From positions 67,939,067 to 68,003,066 of the forward strand of contig OX359245.1 of assembly GCA_947179485.1 (NCBI GenBank): a stretch of DNA of 64,000 bases, written 5' to 3'. Within the stretch, counting starts at the first letter, position 1, and every line of letters starts with the position of its first letter. Origin of the DNA: Allacma fusca (taxonomy: Eukaryota; Arthropoda; Collembola; Symphypleona; Sminthuridae). This document shows, in pieces, positions 55,720 through 64,000 of this stretch. Both the position numbers and the translations under genes were made by a program. The notes under the pieces are model-generated. The model had not been told where the DNA came from. It searched no databases and saw nothing but the letters and a program-made list of their open reading frames with translations.

Positions 55720-57223
55720 ATGAGCTGTAGAAATAAATGGTCGGGGGTTCTACTGATTATTGCTTTCAATGTATTAATTTATTTCGCAAGAAGTTTTCCA
55801 GTGTTGACGCGTAAGTATTTTTACCACAACAGGTTAAAATGCCATGCTTTTCTCTTAAAAGATTACAATTCTTTGCTTTTTACTTAAATGCAACATTAAA
55901 AAGCATTCTACAGTATATACGCTAGAAATTTACGCTGGTTACTTATTTTAATTTTGTCATTTTAGATTATCAAGGAAATCCAAGGCTGGGGCCATTCTTT
56001 GAGGGAGATATCACAAGCAACCCTTGGGATCGAAACGGACTTCCCAGTGAGAGTTACCGCTGGACAAAAGGGATCCTTAAATTTCACGTTCAGGATGATT
56101 ACAGTAAGTGATTTTGGGCTAGTTCCACACATATCTAAAAATGTTCGGGATTAAAATGTAATATTTAAAATCCCTGCGAGTTTTATAGTATTTGAATACC
56201 TTTAGTTCACGGAACGCATTGTTCAGCATTAATTATATTGTGCCTGATAGGGACGGTCCGGCCTGAAATTCTGTGGAAAGGACAATTTCAGAACCGAAAT
56301 ATTTTCCCAGTGTTCCTGGAATCATATTAAAATATTAGTATTTCTGCAAGGGTATGTTCTACGAAAGGTATATGTTCTACGAAACAACATTACATATCTT
56401 CTACGACAGGAGTGTAATATTTGATTCCCAGAGGGTACTGTGGTGTCTAAGAGGGCTAATAGAGTGACGTCGGATTTGAATTGAAAACTTAAAGTTTAAC
56501 CTATTTCTGATTTGTGAAGGTTTTCAAGACATGTTTCTGATCTACTCCGCCTTACTCGAAATCACGAGCAAAACTTGCATCGAAGTTGAGGAACTGCTTA
56601 CGTCCGGTTACTTTAAAGATCACGTGTACTACAGTCCTGATAGGCAGTACTGCTCCTCAGCTGTTGGGCGCCGAGGTTGGCGCCAAATTATTAATTTGCC
56701 CCCACTCTGCTTAGTTGGTGGTGCTGGGGCGGCAATACACGAGACCATTCACGCTCTTGGGTTTTATCACGAGCATAATAGAGAGGACCGAGATGATTAC
56801 ATTACCATCAACTATAACAACATCATTCCATGTACGGAATTTTACTCACTCGCTTTATTCTTTCCCCATAGAATCCCGTCCCTTTGAATTGGTACAAGTA
56901 CTTAAAGAAAATTCTTCAGACTAGGAAAAATATTTATCGAGTTTACATCTGAGTAATGAATGTTCCGGTGTCAATGCTTTATTATTTCAGGGGGTAAAAA
57001 GAATTTTTACATCTACCCGTCGAACTCCTTCGGAGTTCCGTATGACTACGGGAGTATCATGCATTACGGTGCGTACGATTTTGCAATTGACGAGAACGTG
57101 AAGACCATAGAAGTTAAACAACCGGGGGCTGTGATTGGCCAGCAGGAAAGGATGTCTATACAGGATATGAGAAAGATCAACCTCATGTACAATGCAGAGT
57201 GTAATTCCAGACTCAGGCGCTAG
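55720..57223 (+). CDS. Astacin-family metalloprotease, unit H (intact, 257 aa)
   Basis: Exons 55720-55810, 55966-56103, 56520-56831 and 56991-57223. Signal peptide MSCRNKWSGVLLIIAFNVL (the Cys at position 3 is shared with E and F). Propeptide FEGDITSNPWDRNG (FEGD 42-45), with LPSESYRWTKG at the mature start. Zinc site HETIHALGFYHEH (His150, 154, 160; Glu151): Ile where other subtypes have Leu, and His instead of Gln after HE. Met-turn SIMHY; cysteines 96, 121, 140 and 251. The Cys121-Cys140 loop reads SSAVGRRGWRQIINLPPLC. The intact parent type of F and of the 5' half of E. The usual AATAAA downstream is changed to AAAAAAAGACG, so 3' end formation may use another site. Confidence 0.92.
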
Positions 57224-58286
57224 ACTTTAAAGATCTACATGATGTTCTCGAGGACATGGGGTGACAGCTTATCATATCACATTATTAATCATAAAAAAAC
57301 TATAGTTCTGTTTTTGTCTGGTTTCCTGATAGCTCATTAAAACGGTGTAACTTGAGTGAGTCAATGACAGACATTTAAATTTTGTAATGACAAAGTATTA
57401 ATATTTTAGCCACCATGAAATTGATCCCTGCAAATGATGGATCTGGAAAAAAAGACGCATTTAAAATCTATGTACGACCAAGTTTATTTTTCGAGTGGAT
57501 TTCTTGCACGCAGAGAAAATTATTTTAAGGCTCCAGAACTCAATAATAATAAATATCTTGTCGCTCTTCCTTAATACGCCTGCAGGTGTGGGCGTATTTG
57601 AAACTTATACTATACTTAAACTTCACAACGTGAAATTAGCATAGCGGATAAGCAGAATAAAATTATAATTCAAAATATAGACAGTTAACAAATTTGCCCG
57701 CTCGTGAACCTTGAAGCTTGTCTGTCATTCGGGTTTCATCCATGAAGGAAAATTTACTGTAAGGGTCTGCAAAGATGTGAATTCCTGTACCATTATAGTA
57801 GTTACGTAGAAGGTTTTGCTGTTCGTACAGGAAAAGTCCTATTTGAATAGGTGAAGGAAAGAATGTCTTCACACGGAAAGTGCCCCCTGCTTTAAGGGCA
57901 CCGTTATAGACTTTGCACTTTATACGGATTTTGGTGCAGTGTATTATCTTCATAATTTTTCCGATGAAAAAACTGTATTGCTCCTGCCTCTGCATAATCA
58001 ACCTAAAGGAGTGCCGATGAATCGATGATTTTCTTTCCCTTTTCCTAAAAGCGGAATACATACAACTGTATTTTTTAAAATAGACATATTTTATCATTAT
58101 GTGATAAAATCATTTCAAAGAAGCAGGAATGCTTGAATTAAGTATGTCGTTATTGTCCCCGTATAATTACACTCACACATCTCCTAACAAATATAACTTT
58201 TTAATTTTCTATAACATTGCAAAGGGGTTTATTTTTGAAACTAAATTAAAATCAATAAACATTTAATTGTCATAGAACATAAAATA
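57224..58286. other. Intergenic H-I
   Basis: No gene. 57224-57600 pairs with the flank of F. 57610-57870 pairs with 48980-49230, and 57868-57955 with 51106-51190. Confidence 0.6.
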
Positions 58287-58377
58287 CTTTTTCCCATTGT
58301 GAACGATTGATACATACCAAAGATTTGCAGAACCCTAAAAAGACCTATATTTTACTGCTTGTTGGAAACTTGAAAAT
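58287..58377 (+). promoter_or_regulatory. Pre-ATG block of unit I (diverged)
   Basis: ACTTTTTCCCATTGTGAACG through AGATTTGCAGAACC, recognisable but less conserved than in the other units. Confidence 0.4.
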
Positions 58378-59748
58378 ATGTGCTGGAGAAATAAATTACC
58401 GGACGTTCTACTGATTTTTGCTTTGGATGTAATCATGTATTTTGCCAGGAGTTTTCCAGTACTGACGCGTAAGTACTGTTACCATAAAAGGTTACAATTT
58501 AAAACACTTTGAATATATCTTTTCGCTGAAGATGCAAAAAATAGTCTACAAAGGATCCGAACTTTGACAATTTTGCCTCTTCAGTGACGATATCCTGCGA
58601 TACAAAGCAGCTTACACTCTACAAATTAACACACGGCTAACTTATTTTAATTTTGTCATTCAAGATTATCAAACAAATCCTGAGCTGGGGCCATATTTTG
58701 AGGGAGATATCAAAAGTAACCCTTGGGGTCGAAACGGAATCCCTGATGAGATTTACCGATGGAAAAAAGGGATCCTTAGATTTTACGTTCAGGACGATTA
58801 CAGTAAGTAAAGGTTGAGCCAGCTGGAAACATACACATAAATCTGCGGAGTGGACAATTTTGGTTCAAAAATATTTGTCTGGTTTTAATGAAATCAGGGC
58901 AAAATTTTTGTTCCTGCAGTATTTCATAACGGGAAGAAATTTTTTCGGGACAAAAATAAATTCATCGATAGACACACCTTCGTATTAATTATAATCAAGT
59001 TTAAATAAATGATACAGGATTTGAATTGGATACTCAAATATTCCCCTATCTATTTTGTGAAGGTTTCCTAGAAATGATGCAAATCTACAAAGCGATATAT
59101 GCAATTATTAGTTACACTTGCATCGATGTGGAGGAACTCCTTACATCGGGCTACTATGACGATCATATATATTACAGCCCAGATAAACCCTACTGCTCTT
59201 CAGACGTTGGCTTTAGGGGTTGGCGCCAAGTGGTTGAGTTGGGCCCAGCTTGCGTTGCCTATGGTCAGGGGATCGCAATACATGAGACCCTTCACGCCCT
59301 TGGGTTCTATCACGAGCAGAGTAGAGAGGACCGAGATGATTACGTTACCATCAACCTCAACAACGTCTTGCCATGTACGCATTTTAAACAGGGTTTTTGT
59401 TCCATTAAATCCAGTTCCTTTTTATCGTAGCGAGTAAAACACCTCCGAATAGACGATGTATTTTTTTTTCAATTAGCAGCGTGAAAATAATGTTTTGTGT
59501 CATTGCTATATATTATTTCAGCGGACAAGCATAATTTTAACATCTTTCCGTCGAACGCCTTTGGGCTTCCGTATGACTACGGAAGTATCATGCACTATGG
59601 TCCTTATGAGTTTGCAATTGACCCAAATGTCAAAGTCATAGAAGTTAAAGAACCTGGGGTTGAAATTGGCCAACGTGTACGGATGAGTTCCTCGGATATT
59701 GAAAAGGTCAACCTCATGTACAAGGCAGAGTGTGATTCCAGATCCTGA
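58378..59748 (+). CDS. Astacin-family metalloprotease, unit I (intact, 255 aa)
   Basis: Exons 58378-58468, 58665-58802, 59063-59374 and 59522-59748. Signal peptide MCWRNKLPDVLLIFALDVI. Propeptide FEGD (42-45) and NGIPDEIYRWKKG. Zinc site HETLHALGFYHEQ (His150, 154, 160; Glu151). Met-turn SIMHY. Cysteines 96, 121, 140 and 251. It differs from others by YKAIYAIISYTCIDV before the first cysteine and FGLPYDYG in exon 4. It ends at CDSRS with TGA, two or three residues shorter than its relatives. Groups with A and J by the exon 3 loop (SDVGFRGWRQVVELGPAC). AATAAA at 59975. Confidence 0.92.
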
Positions 59749-59974
59749 CGCTAGGCTTTCAATAAGACCCGCGCTTTTCTAGGATATTGGTGACGGCTGA
59801 CAGCTTCTTATACTAATCTTTGACAGATGTCCTATTTCTTATACACCCTCGGTACAGAAGGAAAAAATGTACAGTGCTGTCTTTGTCCCGGATTATTTTT
59901 GATTGGTTGTCTGTTATGTTTTTAAAACGTTATATAACTGCAGAGTAAATTACAGACATTTACATTTTTATAGA

Positions 59975-59980
59975 AATAAA
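59975..59980 (+). promoter_or_regulatory. Poly(A) signal of unit I
   Basis: AATAAAGTGTCCAG, about 230 bases after the stop. Confidence 0.55.
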
Positions 59981-60897
59981 GTGTCCAGAGATATTTTATT
60001 TGTGAATGACCTCCAAGTTTATTTTTCGATTGGTTTTCTACCACGACGAGAAAATTATTTTAAGGGTTCAAATTTCAATAGAAACAAATATCTGGCCGCC
60101 CTTCGGTAATACGTCTACCTGTGTGGGGACGTATAATAGGGATATTTACAGGTTACAATAGAACCAGTACATGCAGTGCATATGCATCCCTGATACGCGA
60201 TCACATATTTTGTTCTTGTGTATTAGACCAATTGAAAAAAAAAATCTTAGTGAGATTAAGAGACTTGTCAGATTTCCAGTGGGTGGTGGAGCAGAATTCG
60301 GTGCTCATTAAAATTTTTCCATATGAAACTTACATATGTATAGTTTACAAAGTCAAATTAGCATAGCGGATAAGCATAATAAAATTAGAATCCAAAAATA
60401 GAGAGAGTTAAAAAAATTGCACGCCCGTGAACCTTGAAGCTGGGAACAGGAAGGGCTGGGATTATGGGAGAAAGAAACCTACACATTTTCAAATGAACAA
60501 TACCTATATAGTGAAATTATACAACTGTAGAAATCAGTAACGAATACTATATATAGATGCTAGTTGGCAGAAAATTAAATAACTCGCTGCCCCCAATGGT
60601 CTGGACCGACGCATGATCCTGACCACATGTTTCTAGTCCAAGGAATCCACTTGACATGGTCATTGGTCCAGGAGATTTGGAGCGAGCTTCCAAATTGGAA
60701 CAAAGTTCACGTAATTGAAAAAAATCCCTATTCAGAGCAGAAATTCCTTCCCCTTTAAATTTTCCTGAACGGAATTTTTATCCTCTGAACAATCTTCCCT
60801 CAAAAATCCGATCCATGTTTTTGGGGCCGTTGCTCCTCCTCTGCGCAGTCACCAGAAACATGAATGATTAAATTAAGAATGACGTTATTGTCCAAGC
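59981..60897. other. Intergenic I-J, left part
   Basis: No gene. Shared array segments GTGCTCATTAAAATTTTTC (60300) and GGTCTGGACCGACGCATG (60598) are present. Confidence 0.6.
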
Positions 60898-61708
60898 CAA
60901 AGGTGTCCACATGACTCAGCCTATCCTGTATCCTTCCTATTTATAAAATTTGAACCGAGCTTACATAGGTATATGTCTACATTTTAACCGCCGAGTAGAT
61001 CAGCATATCCTACATCCTTCCTATATATAAGGGGTCCAGCAAGCCTTCATATTAGTCTACATTTCACTACAAAATTAGCTCAACGAATTCTACGCCCTTC
61101 CTAAATCTTGTGCTTTTCATAACTGACAGACTATTTAAGACCATTCTACTCTAATAAATTAATTATCCTGTCTCAAGTAAATGGGGTTGAAATAAAATAG
61201 TTTAAGTTTAGACACCTTGACCAAAGCCCTAAGAGCAAAATAGTATGGATCTTGATTTGGTTTACGCCGGAAATAGTACGCAAATTTTACAACATTGGTC
61301 AAAAGGGTTGTCACACTTAAGATTTCCTTAAGTTCCCACTTTACCGAATATTTAGACGTTTTGATTTCGGTGAGGTTTCAGCGCTTATCAAGGCAAAATA
61401 GCACGTACTTTTCACGCTTGAACCACTCCATAAAACAATTTTTGCAAGTACCAGGCGCGGACTATTCTTTAATTTTCATTCCGTCCATTCCATATGCCAT
61501 TAAATGAAGATGACATGTTTCAATAGCCTACATATATATATGCCTATAATTCTACGACGGCTGAGCCTACCTATTTTGTAGGCCAGGTTTTAAGTGTATA
61601 TTCTTGCACCCTATTTTAACCTACAAGCCTCTGCAATAAAATCCTCGCACCCTAAAAATAGCCTACAAATATATGTTGGCCTATGTGTAGGATAGGCGGA
61701 CACCTTTG
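60898..61708. mobile_element. hAT-type non-autonomous element with GCCTAC/GTAGGC motifs
   Basis: 811 bp. Inverted ends CAAAGGTGTCC/GGACACCTTTG. 8 bp target duplication with one difference (GTCCAAGC 60890-60897, GTCCATGC 61709-61716), which interrupts the segment GTCCAAGCGGATTTACACTC seen whole in unit B's upstream region. Short GCCTA-type motifs repeat near both ends. No transposase; the short frames inside are not convincing. Confidence 0.8.
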
Positions 61709-61816
61709 GTCCATGCATAATTACACTCACAGTATCCTTACCAAATATCTGTTTTTCATTTTTATTAATACTGTCAATTAATTCAATGAACATTTAACTG
61801 ACAGAATATAAAACAC

Positions 61817-61907
61817 TTTGTCCCCAATGTGAACAATTAAAACATGCACGAGATTTGCAGAACCATAAATAGACTCACATTGTGCTCCTTGTAGGAAACT
61901 TGCAAAC
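61817..61907 (+). promoter_or_regulatory. Conserved pre-ATG block of unit J
   Basis: TTTGTCCCCAATGTGAACAA through CATAAATAGACTCACATTG; TAAATA near 61866 is a candidate TATA element. Confidence 0.5.
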
Positions 61908-63287
61908 ATGGATTGGAGAAATAAATGGTCGGAGGTTCTACTGATTATTGTTTTATTAATTTATTTTGCAAGGAGTTTTCCAGTGTTGACGCGTAAGTAC
62001 GCGTACCATAAAATTTTACAATTCAATGCATTTTACATATCCAACAATTACAAGCAGTGTACAGTACACACACTAAAAAATTTACAGGGGTTAATTATTT
62101 TAATTTTGACTTTCAAGATTATCAAACAAACCCAGAGCTGGGGCCTTACTTTGAGGGAGATATCAAAAGTAACCCTTGGGACCGGAACGGAATGCCCGAT
62201 GAGATTCACCGCTGGAAAAAAGGGATCCTTAAATTTTATCTCCAGGACGATTACAGTAAGTGAAGGTTGGGTCAGCTGGACAGATATAATAATTATACAA
62301 ACGTCCAGGAACAAAATTTATTCTTGAAACTTTTGATTTATAAATCACTGGTAAGAAAAAAGGTCAACGAATTTAAAAAACCATGTTCGCAAAAAAAAAA
62401 AAAAAAAAAATCCCTTCCCTTTCAGATTTTCCTGCCAGGCATATTTTTTCCCTGGGAAGAATCTTCCCGTCTTCGAACAAAAAAATCCGACCCCTGCCTT
62501 ACTGAGTATTAATTTAAAAAAAAAGGTGGAATACACTTAATAGTAATAATTGTTGTAATAATTGGAATTTTATATATTCTCATCTCTGATTTCTCAAGGT
62601 TTTGAAGAAATGTATCAAATTTACAAAGCCATACTTGAAATTTTTACGTACACTTGCATCAATGTGGAGGAGCTGCTGTCATCGAGCGAATATGATGATC
62701 ATGTATTTTACAGTCCAGATGAGCCTACCTGTGCTGCAGATGTTGGGTTTAGAGGTCGGCGCCAAGTGATTGATTTGGCTCCATCTTGCGTTGCCAAAGG
62801 TCATGGGATCGCAGTGCATGAGACGCTTCACGCCCTCGGGTTTTATCACGAGCAAAGTAGAGAGGACCGAGATGATTACGTTACCATCAACCTCAACAAC
62901 GTCTTGCCAAGTACGTATATTTTCACTCAAGCGGTTTGTCTTCCTATTAAATCCAGTCCCTTTGTTTCGGTTAAAACCCTCGAAATGCAATGGGTGCTTT
63001 TCCAATGAACACGTAAAATTAATGTTCCAGTGTTATGTTTTGCTATTATTTCAGCAAACAAGCATAATTTTAACATGTTCCCGTCGAACGCTTTTGGAGT
63101 TCCGTACGACTACGGGAGTGTCATGCACTACGGGGCTTATGATTTTGCAATTGACCGAAGAGTTAAAGTTATAGAAGTTAAGCAGCCTGGAGCTAAAATT
63201 GGCCAACGTCTAGGGATGAGTGCCTCGGATATTGAAAAGGTCAACCTCATGTATCAGACAGAATGTGCTGGGAAATACAGGCAATAG
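61908..63287 (+). CDS. Astacin-family metalloprotease, unit J (intact, 255 aa)
   Basis: Exons 61908-61992, 62118-62255, 62599-62910 and 63055-63287. Signal peptide two codons shorter than elsewhere (MDWRNKWSEVLLIIVLLIYF). Propeptide FEGD (40-43), NGMPDEIHRWKKG. Zinc site HETLHALGFYHEQ (His148, 152, 158; Glu149). The Met-turn reads SVMHY (Val instead of Ile, common in the family). Cysteines 94, 119, 138 and 249. The C-terminus CAGKYRQ differs from the CDSR/CNSR of other units. The intron 3 donor is GTACGT, the best of the set. Intron 2 contains a poly(A) run (about 62392-62411) and a worn repeat ending in AAAAAATCCGACCCCTGCC. AATAAA at 63496. Confidence 0.93.
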
Positions 63288-64000
63288 GTTTTTAATAAGA
63301 CCTATGCTAATATTTTAGGATATTGGTGATAGCTCCTTACATCACCCAATCTTTGACAGATTTTCTATTGTTATACATCTTTGGTAATGAAGGAGAATGA
63401 TACATTTAAATTTTTGTAGAGATCAATTGTCAGGAGATAATTTATTATCCTCATGAAATTCATCCCTGTTAATATGCAGCGCTGATGTATCCGCAAATAA
63501 AGAGATGTTAAAATCTATGTACGTCCTCCAAGTTTATTTATCATTTCGATTTCTTCTTGCACCAAGAGAAAATTATTTTAAGGGTAAAAGGTTCAATAGA
63601 AAAAATTATTTGACGTGGAGTCCCCCCTGCTTAAAGAAGGTCAAAAATCAATGGATTTGAAAATGCATGTTCACAAAGCAAATTTTCTTCAAAAAGTAAT
63701 GATTTTAAAAACTCATGCTCAAAAAATTCTCACGTAATTTAAAAAATCAAAATAAATAAAAAAATAAATAATAAATAATAACAAAAATAATATAAATAAT
63801 AAATACAAAATAATCTATAATTTATTATACATAGAACTTGCTTCATTTTTAAAATTTCGGTGCCATATTTATTTGTCCTGGGATGAATCTTTACATGTAC
63901 CCACAAAAATCCAACCCTTGCTTTAGGATTTTTTCCAGTATACCGAAAATATAGATATGCCAAAATAATTTTGTCGATACATTTTTCTTCTTGGTGTACA
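63288..64000. other. 3' flank of unit J and AT-rich end of window
   Basis: AATAAA at 63496-63501. 63740-63830 is a low-complexity AAAT/AATAAT run. 63840-63930 resembles the worn repeat with AAAATCCAACCCTTGCTTTAGG found near other units. No gene. Confidence 0.6.

Noticed and set aside
1-64000. tRNA, rRNA or other structural RNA genes
   Set aside because: None could be recognised by eye. The tRNA-like 3' end at 38806-38825 is the primer-binding site of the BEL/Pao element.

Overview
The window is eukaryotic and most likely from an arthropod. Its genes are split by short introns with GTAAGT-type donors, AATAAA signals follow the stops, the base composition is AT-rich, and the mobile DNA (BEL/Pao LTR element, hAT-type elements, a TNP2-like transposon, a DUF4806 gene) is typical of invertebrate animals. 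The species cannot be read from the sequence.

Layout. Positions 1-20,500 are mostly AT-rich single-copy DNA with no recognisable host gene. One complex of DNA transposons lies there: an outer inverted-repeat element (7,977-13,632) surrounding an apparently complete 5.0 kb element (8,400-13,385). The inner element carries a 688-residue TNP2-like transposase and a five-exon DUF4806 gene with one frameshift. From 20,543 to the right edge lies a head-to-tail array, all on the + strand, of ten units of one gene: a minimal secreted astacin (M12A zinc metalloprotease) with four exons and all introns in phase 1. Exon 1 encodes the signal peptide, exon 2 the short propeptide with the FxGD aspartate switch, exon 3 the HExxHxxGxxH zinc site, and exon 4 the SxMHY Met-turn. 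I label the units A to J. A, B, D, G, H, I and J have complete reading frames (255-257 aa). C has a premature stop. F is split by a hAT element. E is a chimeric, deleted copy that still encodes an in-frame signal-plus-propeptide protein of 67 aa.

The array grew by block duplication. D and G are near twins, as are F and H, and E joins an H-type 5' half to a D-type 3' end. This implies a D-H pair that was duplicated and then shortened by an internal deletion. A young BEL/Pao element (32,788-39,685, target duplication CACGC) landed downstream of D, and its empty site can be read in two paralogous blocks. Several hAT-type non-autonomous elements have also inserted, each with its own short subterminal motif: GGGTAC, AAATACAAAATAC, GAACTGAACT, GACTTGACTAGACT and GCCTAC. 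Two of these hit genes, E at a splice acceptor and F inside exon 3.

Working together, the intact genes would produce a battery of secreted astacins kept latent by a very short propeptide. Digestive, hatching, moulting or secretory (venom- or saliva-like) use are all possible; the sequence does not decide. A block of about 90 bp just upstream of the start codon is conserved in B-J and missing from A, suggesting shared control of B-J.
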